A stretch of DNA of 42,021 bases, taken from positions 1-42,021 of the forward strand of contig NZ_JADPFC010000011.1 of NCBI RefSeq assembly GCF_015668195.1, in the 5' to 3' direction. This document shows, one piece after another, positions 1-7,699 of the stretch. Numbering within the stretch: the first letter of the stretch is position 1; each line of letters begins with the position of its first letter. Source of the DNA: Romboutsia_C sp015668195 (lineage in GTDB: Bacteria; Bacillota; Clostridia; Peptostreptococcales; Peptostreptococcaceae). The position numbers were made by a program, and so were the translations under genes. The notes beneath the pieces are model-generated. The model saw nothing but the letters and a program-made list of their open reading frames with translations. It had not been told where the DNA came from and did not search any database.

Positions 1-77
1 ATACATTTAAATTTTTTATTACTCTAAAATTTTCATCATGAAAAAGGAGCAAAAGTATAACTCTTGCTCCTTTTTTA
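1..77. repeat. Terminal direct repeat (circular overlap, left copy)
   Basis: Bases 1-77 are identical to 41945-42021. The simplest reading is the k-mer overlap of a circular assembly, so the molecule is 41,944 bp. The overlap lies inside a small-RNA cassette (promoter at 41918-41946, terminator at about 41-77), so that cassette is cut by the contig ends and is whole only in the circle. Confidence 0.9.
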
Positions 78-136
78 TTTTTATATTATAGGTAGTTTTA
101 TTTGAAAAAATTTTAAAAATATAATATTATTTTATT

Positions 137-236
137 GAACATAAGTGTTTATACAACCTTAAAATCAATGAATAATTTCTAACTTATTATCAAAAGACTA
201 GGTTTCGTAATGCGATTCCTAGTCTTTTGATTTTGT
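137..236 (+). ncRNA. Predicted small RNA, promoter-terminator cassette
   Basis: The promoter is TTGAAA (102-107), a 17-nt spacer and TATTAT (125-130), preceded by the shared upstream element GGTAGTTTTATTTGA. The transcript should start near 137 and end at a strong hairpin (191-230) with 12-bp arms CAAAAGACTAGG / CCTAGTCTTTTG and a T-rich tail. There is no credible ORF. It is one member of the array that spans the circle junction. Confidence 0.5.
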
Positions 237-240
237 TACT

Positions 241-460
241 TTTTGACATGGGATAATATTAATAAAAAATATTTTATAACTATAGGTAGTTTTATTTGAT
301 TTTTAAATTTTATTTTGATATTATATATTTAAATTTTTCTTTATTATTCTAAAATTTTTAAATCATAAAAAAGGAGCAAAAGTATAACTCTTGCTCCTTT
401 TTTATTTTTATATTATAGGTAGTTTTATTTGAAAAAATATTTAAAACATAATATTCTTAA
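241..460 (+). repeat. Duplicated small-RNA cassette (second copy)
   Basis: This stretch is a near-identical copy of the one that starts at 41863 and runs through the circle junction to about 125. Promoter, transcript and the GGAGC/GCTCC terminator are all shared, with scattered substitutions and small indels. A different cassette (137-236) lies between the two copies, so the duplication is not a simple tandem one. Confidence 0.75.
332..411 (+). ncRNA. Predicted small RNA (near-twin of the junction cassette)
   Basis: Promoter TTGATT (297-302), 17-nt spacer ending in TTTTGA, and TATTAT (320-325). The transcript from about 332 is U-rich and ends in a GGAGCAAAAGT / ACTCTTGCTCC hairpin followed by TTTTTT (about 372-408). 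It has the same terminator stem as the junction cassette. Confidence 0.5.
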
Positions 461-463
461 TAT

Positions 464-540
464 AAACCGTATAAATATTTATATGACTTACAGTCAAATC
501 GTTTCCGACAATAATAAATGTTAGTAACTTGTCGTTTTCT
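464..540 (+). ncRNA. Predicted small RNA, weaker terminator
   Basis: Promoter TTGAAA (429-434), 17-nt spacer and TATTCT (452-457), with the GGTAGTTTTATTTGA upstream element. The transcript carries a small GACT/AGTC hairpin (484-494) and a CGACAA...TTGTCG hairpin (506-534) followed by TTTTCTG. This is weaker than the other terminators, so the 3' end is uncertain. Confidence 0.35.
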
Positions 541-689
541 GTTGATAAATCTGTTGATTTTGTTAATAAACATACATTTTACGTTGATATTTTTCAATAA
601 CTGACATATATCAGTATTACTTTTTTATGAGATATTTAAAATAAAAATACATTAAATAGAAAGTTTTATGCCTTTTAAAATCAAATAAA

Positions 690-745
690 AAATAACCAGA
701 TTAGTCATGTGTCAATACATGATAACCCAGTTGTTTTTTATTATT
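690..745. terminator. Bidirectional terminator-like hairpin
   Basis: A long imperfect stem with inner arms around CATGT/ACATG is flanked by A-runs on the left and T-runs on the right. It sits just past the stop of the minus-strand membrane-protein gene and would also end rightward transcripts from the small-RNA zone. From 540 to 690 I see nothing else I can name. Confidence 0.55.
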
Positions 746-763
746 TTAAAATTATCATTAATA

Positions 764-1540
764 TTATTTTCTTGATTTACTTATATTTGATAATTGATTC
801 ATTATTTCTCTGTAATCATCTTTTAAACAGCTCCAATCATTATTTTGCATACCGCTAATTATATAAACCCACTTTTTACTATCTTTTTCTATTAAATGTC
901 CTTCTTTAATGAGATCTTCTTTTAAAGTGTATATTAGTATATCACCTATATCTTTATTTGAACTTTTATATCTTTTATTTATATCTAAAAATAGCATATA
1001 AAGTTTAGTCTTTATTTTTTCATCTGTTACATGACCTATTATTGACGGAATATTTTCCTTTAATTCTTCTTGTGGGAATTTAGGAAAGGTAGTAGTTTTT
1101 ATATATTGTTTTGAATTTACTTTTTTATTATCTACTTTTCTGGTATAATATGACTCTTCTAGTTCATCTATATTATTTATTAAAAAAATACTTATACTTC
1201 GCATTATATTATATTTGATACTATATAATAGTAATAAAGATGGTCCAGCAATTTCTTTGTTATATCTATCTATATCTTGGCTTTTATTAAGTCGATATAT
1301 CATATAACTTACCACTGTAGTTATTATAATATTTAAAGTAGTAAATATTGAATTAAATACATCTGAAAAGTTAGGTAAATCATTAGATTCTATTATATAG
1401 TAATTATTGAGAAGTTTGATTCCAGCCGGAATTAACATGCCTACTGATATTCCTAAATAAACTATGCTTAAAATAAACATCCACCCTAAGTATTTTGCGA
1501 CTTTATTATCAAATCCATTTTTTTTCTTACCTTTTTTCAT
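764..1540 (-). CDS. Two-helix membrane protein of unknown function
   Basis: A 258-residue protein. It has a lysine-rich N-terminus, then two hydrophobic helices (about residues 18-40 and 64-84) joined by a short polar loop. A soluble domain of roughly 170 residues rich in Lys, Ile and Asn follows. I do not recognise the family. It is transcribed away from the P-loop ATPase gene at 1831, and the roughly 290 bp between them must hold both promoters. That layout suggests a paired accessory module such as a membrane effector with a sensing ATPase, but this is inference. It is a stand-alone gene outside the phage core modules and ends at a bidirectional hairpin. Confidence 0.6.
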   Translation of the reverse strand: MKKGKKKNGFDNKVAKYLGWMFILSIVYLGISVGMLIPAGIKLLNNYYIIESNDLPNFSDVFNSIFTTLNIIITTVVSYMIYRLNKSQDIDRYNKEIAGPSLLLLYSIKYNIMRSISIFLINNIDELEESYYTRKVDNKKVNSKQYIKTTTFPKFPQEELKENIPSIIGHVTDEKIKTKLYMLFLDINKRYKSSNKDIGDILIYTLKEDLIKEGHLIEKDSKKWVYIISGMQNNDWSCLKDDYREIMNQLSNISKSRK

Positions 1541-1830
1541 CTAATCCCCCTTATGTACATCTACATTTTATTATAAATTAACAAGCTTATTTTTACTATA
1601 TCTCTTTACAAGTAATTAAGTTTATAATTAGTAATAAGCCTAATTAATTTAGGAATTGTTATTTTAAAATCAGACGAATTTAGTAAGGTTAGAGAATAAA
1701 TAAAGTATAAAAAATAAAGTTTTATACCTTTCATTTTAAATATTTTCATTATATAGTAAAATCATTTATCACTTTAATAATGATATGGTATAATGTTACA
1801 GTATAATATTATTGAAAGGAAAAACTGAAT
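1541..1830. promoter_or_regulatory. Divergent intergenic promoter region
   Basis: A very AT-rich region between two divergent genes. For the rightward gene there is a TTATCA / 17 nt / TATAAT match ending near 1796, about 35 bp before the TTG start, and an AAAGGA ribosome site near 1816. The leftward promoter was not pinned down. Confidence 0.4.
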
Positions 1831-3399
1831 TTGAGTAATATATCAACTAATAAATTTGTACCGCGTGTCAAACTAGAAAATATTAATATTGGTCAAACTT
1901 CTGGTGAAAATGAGGCTAGGAACCCACAATTTGAAAGCTTATTTTATACTGGAAATAAAAAGTATTCAGAGATTTGTAAAAAAGAAAAGTTTATAATCAG
2001 AGGAAGAAAAGGAACTGGCAAAACTATTTTAGCTTATTATATAAAGAAAAAGTCAAAACAAAACGGTATTTGTAGCTGCAAAATAAATACTTTAAAAGAT
2101 ATAGAATTACAAAAACTCGTTCATCTTGAAAATAGAGAATTTTTAGATGAAGAGTATGAGTCATTTTGGAGGTATTGTGTTTTAGTTGAGTTAGGTAGAT
2201 CTATATTAGAAAAATATAATTCATTTTATATATTATTAAATCCTAAGCTAAGGAAATTAAAAAAGATTATAGATTCTAGAAACTCATCATCTCTAAAACT
2301 AATGGAAGTGAATAAAGTATACAATACATCTAATAAAAAAAGTTTTGATGCAAAATCTGTTGATAGCATCAAAAATAAAAACCTATCATCCAGTAAGAAT
2401 TTTGGATTTGGTGTATCAAGAGAGAAAAATTCTGGTATAACAGAAAAATATGAAGTAAAGGGATATTTCTCAGATATTGAAAATTTGGAGAAGTTAATTC
2501 TTAACATTTTATCAAAAGAAGAGTATGGTTATATGATCATTTATGATGATTTAGATGAATTAGGTGATAATCTTGATGAACATAAAAAATACAAAAGACT
2601 TATACTTGGAATGATATTTGCAATTCAAGATTTAAACAATAAGATTCAAGAGGTTAACGAAAATAGTAAAGTAATTATATCTATTAGAAGTGATATTTTA
2701 GACTCTTTAAATAAGCATTCTAGTAATCTAAGAAAAATAATTTCAGATAACTCTGTTAATTTATATTGGCTTAATAAGGATTGTAGTCATGTTACAGATA
2801 ATCTACTAATCGACTTAATTTTAAGTAAAATTCAAGCATCTGTTCCAGAATATAAAAATATCGATAAAAAAACATTATTTAAGAGTTTATTTCCAAAGGA
2901 TATTTCCAGTAAACTTACTGTTCATTATTTATTAGACAATAGTATGGGAAGACCTAGACAAATAATAGAATTTTTAAATATAATTATACGAAATTATGGA
3001 AATGAGATTAAGTTTACACCAAGGCAATTTAGATCTTGTCTTAAATATTTCTCTATTGAGTTGTATAAAGACTTAGAAAATGAATTTTCAGTATTTGAAA
3101 ATAAAGAAGAATTGAATGAATCTCTAAAATTAATTAGAGACTTGAGGAAGCCAGAGTTTAAATATCGTGAAATATTAGCTCATTATAATGTAAATAAAAA
3201 CCAATATAAAAATATAACAAATGTAGATAATAGTTTAAATCTTATGTATTCATTCGGTGTAATAGGAATGTATATAAAAGATGATGACAAAAGACATAGA
3301 GTCTCTTGGGGATATAGAGAAGATGGAGATGATCATATAGATATTGATCAAACATTTTTAGTTCATAGTGCTCTTAAACCTAAATTTAATATAAATTAA
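1831..3399 (+). CDS. P-loop ATPase resembling the Sll1717 family
   Basis: A 522-residue soluble protein. Walker A is GRKGTGKT at residues 58-65. A Walker B-like IIYDDLDEL lies near residues 235-243, followed by a sensor-like strand (VIISIRSD, near 288). The N-terminal QFESLFYTGN region before the P-loop and the C-terminal helical half resemble Sll1717-type P-loop ATPases. These are often found near mobile elements and suspected defence genes. The start is TTG with AAAGGA about 10 nt upstream. It diverges from a two-helix membrane protein. It may be a superinfection-exclusion or abortive-infection factor, but no effector domain is visible. Replication or partition roles are less likely, because the genome already has those genes. 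Confidence 0.65.
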   Translation: MSNISTNKFVPRVKLENINIGQTSGENEARNPQFESLFYTGNKKYSEICKKEKFIIRGRKGTGKTILAYYIKKKSKQNGICSCKINTLKDIELQKLVHLENREFLDEEYESFWRYCVLVELGRSILEKYNSFYILLNPKLRKLKKIIDSRNSSSLKLMEVNKVYNTSNKKSFDAKSVDSIKNKNLSSSKNFGFGVSREKNSGITEKYEVKGYFSDIENLEKLILNILSKEEYGYMIIYDDLDELGDNLDEHKKYKRLILGMIFAIQDLNNKIQEVNENSKVIISIRSDILDSLNKHSSNLRKIISDNSVNLYWLNKDCSHVTDNLLIDLILSKIQASVPEYKNIDKKTLFKSLFPKDISSKLTVHYLLDNSMGRPRQIIEFLNIIIRNYGNEIKFTPRQFRSCLKYFSIELYKDLENEFSVFENKEELNESLKLIRDLRKPEFKYREILAHYNVNKNQYKNITNVDNSLNLMYSFGVIGMYIKDDDKRHRVSWGYREDGDDHIDIDQTFLVHSALKPKFNIN

Positions 3400-3508
3400 A
3401 AAAGACACTATATAGTGTCTTTTAACAGGGCTCCTACGTCCCTAAAATATTTTACAAGGCTCCTATGTCCTTAAATATATATTAACTTTATTTATAGCAT
3501 TAACACAA
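3400..3508 (-). ncRNA. Predicted small RNA with twin UAGGAG-loop hairpins
   Basis: Minus-strand promoter: TTGTAA (plus 3543-3538), exactly 17 nt, then TATAAT (plus 3520-3515). The RNA would run from about 3508 to a perfect palindromic terminator AGACACTATATAGTGTCT (3403-3420) with six Ts on the minus side. It holds two equal units about 29 nt apart, with stems AAGG/CCUU (3456-3472) and AGGG/CCCU (3427-3443). Each has a 9-nt loop, ACAUAGGAG or ACGUAGGAG. The stem change is compensatory and the loop is kept, which argues for a functional RNA. An SD-like or GGA-bearing loop suggests a decoy (for example for CsrA) or a ribosome-site mimic. Its 3' end faces the end of the ATPase gene. Confidence 0.5.
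3403..3423. terminator. Bidirectional terminator after the P-loop ATPase
   Basis: The 18-bp perfect palindrome AGACACTATATAGTGTCT starts four bases after the ATPase stop codon. The T-run is longer on the minus strand (six) than on the plus strand (four). It serves both converging transcripts. Confidence 0.75.
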
Positions 3509-3543
3509 TTAGCTATTATAATACATGTCTTAATCAATTACAA

Positions 3544-3914
3544 TAATATTTTTATAAGTATATTATAATTTATAAAAATATCATTATCAATATATATATG
3601 TTCAATTTTTTTTACAAAATTTTACTCTAAATTAATACTTTGAAATAAAAAGGCATAAAACAAAACATTTTATATATTTACTTTTTCATTCATCGCATAA
3701 TCCATTATAAAAAGGACTAGATTTAAATTAATCTAGTCCTTTTTTATGCTACTTACATCAAAATGTATATTATTGTAATATACTTATATTTTAATTGCGT
3801 TTCTATATTTATTACAATACACTTTTGTACATTTACTTACACTATATATTTTATATTTATTTTTAGATTTTTTGCAAGTTCTAAATTTAATTTAAAAATT
3901 TTATTATTTTTTAA
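3544..3914. other. Gene-free AT-rich stretch with one terminator
   Basis: No ORF with a ribosome site was seen. The clear feature is the terminator at 3706-3746. A 19-bp inverted repeat GTATATTATTGTAATATAC near 3763 is the only other structure I noticed. Confidence 0.5.
3706..3746. terminator. Bidirectional terminator, GGACTAGATT stem
   Basis: Perfect 10-bp arms GGACTAGATT / AATCTAGTCC are flanked by AAAAA and TTTTTT. It can end the leftward par operon about 170 nt past its last gene, or a rightward small RNA like those in the junction array. The stem closely matches the terminator of the cassette at 40276-40342. Confidence 0.75.
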
Positions 3915-4169
3915 CTAAAAACTTATATTACTAGGTATTTCATGTTCAAAGAAAACTCCTTGAATACATACATATACTTTTTTATCATCTTCATGTTCAG
4001 GTTCTAAAATATAAAAAAGAAGATCTATATTTCCTGTCGTTCCTCTTTTATTTATATATCTTTTTGATGAAACTATTTCTTTTATTTCTCTATCTGATAA
4101 AAATTTATTAACATACTTTTCCCTTAAGTCTATATTCCTCACTAAAAACTTTCTCCTCCAATTAATCAT
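3915..4169 (-). CDS. Small protein downstream of parB, unknown function
   Basis: 84 residues if started at the ATG that overlaps the parB stop codon, giving tight translational coupling. A later GTG start preceded by GGAGGAG is possible and would remove ten residues. The protein is basic at the N-terminus and acidic near the C-terminus (EPEHEDDKK). No domain is recognised. It is the third gene of the par operon, so it could assist partition or be a passenger. Confidence 0.5.
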   Translation of the reverse strand: MINWRRKFLVRNIDLREKYVNKFLSDREIKEIVSSKRYINKRGTTGNIDLLFYILEPEHEDDKKVYVCIQGVFFEHEIPSNISF

Positions 4170-5325
4170 GTTTAATTTGATTCGTATATAAATCCACTTG
4201 CTCATTTAAAAATCTTAATTGTTCTTTTAAAAAGTTAACTTCTTTAAGAGTGCCATCATCTATTATCGTGTTATTAGCCATTAACCCTGCAACTTTACCA
4301 ATTTCTTTTCTTATACCTTTAAGTCTTATCTTAAGTTCTTGGTTTAATTCTAATTTACTTTCATCTTTCTTAATTTCATTTATTTCTTTTTTTAGTTCTA
4401 CATTACCTTTTTTAATTTTATTTTTATCGTTTTTAAATTCAATAGCAATTTCTTTTGCCTTATTATTAGCAATTTTATTTATATCATCTATTTTTTTATC
4501 TAGATCTCTATTAATCTCTTCATTTTTTAAAGTTAATTTTTTTATTTCATTTAAGTGCTCTTCTTCTTTTTTTATTAGGCTTTCTTTTTCTTGCTCTATT
4601 TTTTTTAATTTATTTTTTAATTCATTTGCTTCATTTTTATTTATGCTTACATTATTTTTTATAATATCTAATATAATATTTTGATTTTCTTCACTTAAAA
4701 CTGCAAATTCACTTGCATTTGCTATTGTTAAATTTCCTTGCTCTAATACCGATTTCAACTCTGGTATAAGACTTTTATTTATAGTTGTATATCTCCCTAC
4801 TTGTGTTGGACTTAATCCTGTATCCTTAGAAATTATATCCCTTACTTTCCCTATTTTTTCTCCTTTTTTCTTTTTCATATTATAAAGTTCAGTTAGCCTT
4901 TGAACTTGTTTTAACTTATCTGATTCAGATAATTCTCTACTTTGTGCATTTGCTTGTATAAGCACAATTTCACTATCTAAATCATTTAATTCTAAAGTCT
5001 TACATGGAACTTTTCTAAACTTTTCATTACCTTTACTTATTAGTTCTTTAAGAGCAGTATATCTTCTTTCTCCACTTATTAATTCATACTGTTCGTTGCC
5101 AATAGGTCTAACCACAAGGTTGTGGTTAAGACCATTTATAGAAATATCTTCAACTAGATCCTCTATATTGCTTATTTCATAAAAGTTTTTTTTATTTCTA
5201 ACTATTTTATCAATATCTATATATTCTAGTTTAAAGTTTTCTTTTGCTTCAATAGTAGATACTTTTTCAGTATTTTTAGATATACCATTTAACATACTTT
5301 CACTTATACTAAACCTTTTAGCCAC
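4162..5325 (-). CDS. parB: ParB-type partition protein / CTPase
   Basis: 387 residues. A ParB N-terminal domain (about 33-130) carries the nucleotide-binding GERRY motif at 85-89. A helix-turn-helix DNA-binding region follows (about 145-190, with GLSPTQVGRYTTINKSL). A long Lys/Glu-rich coiled coil covers roughly 235-345, and the C-terminal region should dimerise. Known family role: binds centromere sites, spreads and works with ParA to segregate DNA. The start codon overlaps the parA stop by one base (5325). The long coiled coil is unusual for chromosomal ParB and fits plasmid or phage forms. It explains how the prophage is kept as a plasmid without an integrase. A palindrome inside the gene (5112-5131) is a candidate parS. 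Confidence 0.93.
   Translation of the reverse strand: MAKRFSISESMLNGISKNTEKVSTIEAKENFKLEYIDIDKIVRNKKNFYEISNIEDLVEDISINGLNHNLVVRPIGNEQYELISGERRYTALKELISKGNEKFRKVPCKTLELNDLDSEIVLIQANAQSRELSESDKLKQVQRLTELYNMKKKKGEKIGKVRDIISKDTGLSPTQVGRYTTINKSLIPELKSVLEQGNLTIANASEFAVLSEENQNIILDIIKNNVSINKNEANELKNKLKKIEQEKESLIKKEEEHLNEIKKLTLKNEEINRDLDKKIDDINKIANNKAKEIAIEFKNDKNKIKKGNVELKKEINEIKKDESKLELNQELKIRLKGIRKEIGKVAGLMANNTIIDDGTLKEVNFLKEQLRFLNEQVDLYTNQIKHD
5112..5131. promoter_or_regulatory. Candidate parS palindrome inside parB
   Basis: TAACCACAAGGTTGTGGTTA has 9-bp inverted arms around a GG centre and lies in the coding sequence for ParB residues around 66-72. Inverted repeats of this size within or near parB are a common centromere arrangement. 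I saw no second copy, and the match could reflect codon constraints. Confidence 0.3.
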
Positions 5326-6077
5326 TAGAATACCTCCTTAACTAAAGACTTATAGTCTTTACTTGCATTAGAACTTTTTTTGTAGTAAACAACTGGCATT
5401 TGTTCAAAAGATGCTTCTGTTACAGATACATTTTGTCTTATTGTTGTATCAAATAATTTATCTTTTAGAATCGACTTCAAAGCCTTCTTAATCTCTTTAT
5501 TAACTACTGTTGCAGTATCCATTGTTACAAAACATCCTTTAAATTGTAAATCTGAATTAAACTCCTCTTTGATTTCTTCTATACTCTCAAGTAAGTACTC
5601 TAATCCATCTAATGCAAATTTATCTATTTTTATAGGAACAATAACTTCATTACTAGCAACTAATGCATTTATTGTTATCATATTTAGACTAGGAGGACAA
5701 TCTATTATACAATAATCGTATTTATCATTAACTTGCTCTAAAGCCCTTTTAAGCCTATTCTGTTGATTTCTAGTTACATCTAATAATATTTTTTTCTCTG
5801 CAAAAGCTAACGAAATATTACTTGGTAAAATATCTATATTTTCATATTCAGTTTCTTTTATAACATCCTCTATATCTATATCCTTATTAAGTAAAACATC
5901 TGATACACTAAGATCATCTATATCATATGCTTTAAATGACATTGTAGAGTTTGATTGAGCATCAACATCAACTACTAAAACTTTATTTCCTTCATCGGCT
6001 AAAATTGCTGCTAAGTTTATAGCACTTGTTGTTTTTGCAACTCCACCTTTTATATTAAGAATACTTATTTTTTTCAT
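5325..6077 (-). CDS. parA: ParA-type partition ATPase
   Basis: 250 residues, the usual length for small ParA/Soj proteins without an N-terminal DNA-binding domain. The deviant Walker A motif is KGGVAKTT at residues 10-17, with the signature lysine at 10. A Walker A'-like DVDAQ follows near 38-42 and a DCPPS motif (Walker B) near 123-127. It forms the ATP-dependent gradient that moves ParB-bound DNA. It is first in the parA-parB-orf operon, reading leftward from a promoter past 6077. A GGAG ribosome site precedes the ATG. Confidence 0.95.
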   Translation of the reverse strand: MKKISILNIKGGVAKTTSAINLAAILADEGNKVLVVDVDAQSNSTMSFKAYDIDDLSVSDVLLNKDIDIEDVIKETEYENIDILPSNISLAFAEKKILLDVTRNQQNRLKRALEQVNDKYDYCIIDCPPSLNMITINALVASNEVIVPIKIDKFALDGLEYLLESIEEIKEEFNSDLQFKGCFVTMDTATVVNKEIKKALKSILKDKLFDTTIRQNVSVTEASFEQMPVVYYKKSSNASKDYKSLVKEVF

Positions 6078-6118
6078 AATACATTCTCCTTTTATTTATA
6101 TTCATCCTTATGTTTAGT

Positions 6119-6146
6119 AAAAAGTGTCCCCCGGGGGCACTTTTTA
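6119..6146. terminator. GC-palindrome terminator, copy 1
   Basis: AAAAAGTGTC then CCCCGGGGG then CACTTTTT. The central ten bases are all G/C in a very AT-rich genome. Copy 2 at 6478-6506 is the same sequence in inverted orientation, so the two bracket the AbrB-like gene. Confidence 0.8.
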
Positions 6147-6317
6147 TTATTTTTCTTTCTTAATTATAATTTGACTATTTTCAAATATAACCTCTACTTC
6201 TCTATTTTCTTTATCTAATCCCATTTCTTTAACCCAAGTTGCAGGAAGTGAAATTCTTGGAGTGTAACTTCCACTTCCACTCTTATTAAAACTTATATTT
6301 AATTTTCTTTTTTCCAT
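6147..6317 (-). CDS. AbrB/MazE-type DNA-binding protein
   Basis: 56 residues from the ATG that follows GGAGGAGTTTAG. The upstream TTG in frame is too close to the ribosome site. The swapped-hairpin AbrB/MazE/SpoVT fold is indicated by PRISLPATWVKEMGL, then a strand-rich C-terminus VEVIFENSQIIIKKEK. Such proteins are transition regulators, plasmid copy regulators or antitoxins. No toxin partner lies next to it, so a regulator of rep or par genes is more likely. It has its own consensus promoter and is insulated by inverted copies of a GC-rich terminator on both sides. Confidence 0.8.
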   Translation of the reverse strand: MEKRKLNISFNKSGSGSYTPRISLPATWVKEMGLDKENREVEVIFENSQIIIKKEK

Positions 6318-6424
6318 AAATCTAAACTCCTCCAATGTTATTGGCTATTAATTTAATCACATAATATAATTCTAAAATCAATCCTATCTTATAAATCCAG
6401 TCTTTTAATTTTTTCTATAATATA

Positions 6425-6453
6425 ATTATAGCACCTTTATAACGTCCCGTCAA
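6425..6453 (-). promoter_or_regulatory. Consensus promoter for the AbrB-like gene
   Basis: On the minus strand: TTGACG (plus 6453-6448), 17 nt, TATAAT (plus 6430-6425). This is one of the strongest sigma-A-type matches in the plasmid module. A second overlapping TTGACT lies about 11 bp upstream. Confidence 0.7.
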
Positions 6454-6477
6454 TAACTCAGTCAATTATTTTTAATA

Positions 6478-6506
6478 AAAAAAGTGCCCCCGGGGGACAC
6501 TTTTTA
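6478..6506. terminator. GC-palindrome terminator, copy 2 (inverted)
   Basis: This is the reverse complement of copy 1 at 6119-6146, with the core CCCCCGGGGG flanked by A- and T-runs. It overlaps the end of the rep gene at 6504 and ends the leftward rep transcript before the AbrB-like gene. Confidence 0.8.
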
Positions 6507-7646
6507 ATTAAATTTTTCCTTTTGACTTTTTTCTATAATTCTATCTAACTCTTCTGAAGTATATTGAGTAAAAGTTTCTTCAAAATTATGAAACTTCGTT
6601 TTCTTAGTTCCTTCGTTATTTGTTTCAATTCGAGAAGAAACAAATGAATCAATCTTATTTTCTAAAGTCTTTTTGAAATAATTATAAGACTTAACCTTTA
6701 TCTTTTCTTCATCATCTTTCTCTAAAGCTATTAGGATTGATTCTTGTAATAATTTTTTATATATACTATCTTTAAAGTTATATTCCTTAAAATCCTCTTT
6801 AAAATTCTCTAAAGTTTTTGCTGTAAAAAGCTTTTTATTTGGAATATAAAAATCATCACTAATTTTTTTTCTGGAGTTAGAATCAGCGGGAATTGCCGTA
6901 GACTCTCTTTGTTCTAACTCTATTATTTTTTTGCTTTCTTTTTTATCAAAGTAAACTCTTTTGTCTAAATCCTTCACTATGAAATCTATCGAATGAATAG
7001 TTCTACCAACTCGCTTTTCCTCGAACTCTATCTCAAAAAAACCAGTTGAATTTAATTCTTCTATAGCTGGTAATAATACTCTTTTTTTAAAATCCGCATA
7101 TACTTTATATTTATTTTCTAAAAGCATAACTTTTCTTATATAATCTAAAGTATAATTAATAGTTCTTTTAGATCCACTCCAAGATCTCAATAAATCATAA
7201 AATCTTTGTGCATATGAATTTTTTAGAGACATCCAAATTTCTAAATTTATAGGTGTATATCCATCTTTTAAATATCTATGCAATAACCTATGTACATGAG
7301 CATCTGCTGTTATTGTAAATTTATCGGTCTTATCATTATAACTAAACTTATCTATAAAACCTGCGGTTATATAATCTATACTCCCATCATCATTTTCATT
7401 TACTAAGAATAGTTCTTTTTTTCTCAAATCAGATAACATTATCCTTAATCCTTTTATAGTTCTCTCATTTTGCTTTAATACAAGTTTGCATAAGTCTTCT
7501 CTACTAACTTCATGAATTAATCTATCTCCATCTGTATACTTTTGAAAAGCATATAATAAATATACAAATACCCTATTATGAACTAGCTTAGATTCATATT
7601 TAGCATTAACTAAATCATTATGCTTCATTAAAACTTTACTATCCAT
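6504..7646 (-). CDS. rep: Rep_3-family plasmid replication initiator
   Basis: 380 residues from the ATG behind AGAGGTGATAAT. An earlier in-frame start lacks a ribosome site. The Rep_3 core (two winged helices) is suggested by VNAKYESKLVHNRVFVYLL near the N-terminus and NSYAQRFYDLLRSW near 140-150. The last 30 or so residues (KFHNFEETFTQYTSEELD...) form a separate tail that recurs in two other proteins here (8617-8826 and 9154-9966). By family, it binds the five iterons just upstream and opens the AT-rich repeats for theta replication. Its promoter overlaps an inverted half-copy of the iteron, a classic self-repression design. Confidence 0.88.
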   Translation of the reverse strand: MDSKVLMKHNDLVNAKYESKLVHNRVFVYLLYAFQKYTDGDRLIHEVSREDLCKLVLKQNERTIKGLRIMLSDLRKKELFLVNENDDGSIDYITAGFIDKFSYNDKTDKFTITADAHVHRLLHRYLKDGYTPINLEIWMSLKNSYAQRFYDLLRSWSGSKRTINYTLDYIRKVMLLENKYKVYADFKKRVLLPAIEELNSTGFFEIEFEEKRVGRTIHSIDFIVKDLDKRVYFDKKESKKIIELEQRESTAIPADSNSRKKISDDFYIPNKKLFTAKTLENFKEDFKEYNFKDSIYKKLLQESILIALEKDDEEKIKVKSYNYFKKTLENKIDSFVSSRIETNNEGTKKTKFHNFEETFTQYTSEELDRIIEKSQKEKFN

Positions 7647-7663
7647 ATTATCACCTCTAATAA

Positions 7664-7692
7664 ATAATAGCATAAATCTTTAATATGGACAA
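7664..7692 (-). promoter_or_regulatory. rep promoter overlapping an inverted iteron core
   Basis: Minus strand: TTGTCC (plus 7692-7687), 17 nt, TATTAT (plus 7669-7664). TTGTCCATATTA here is the iteron core in the opposite orientation to the array. Rep dimers could therefore bind it and repress rep. Confidence 0.6.
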
Positions 7693-7699
7693 TTTTATC

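Noticed and set aside
1..77. Long terminal repeats of a linear phage genome
   Set aside because: A 77-base exact overlap is better explained by circular assembly, and the terminase is of the cos type.
4250..4684. 144-residue hydrophobic plus-strand ORF opposite parB
   Set aside because: It is the antisense of the Lys/Glu-rich coiled coil of ParB, which always reads as Phe/Ser/Leu-rich. No ribosome site.
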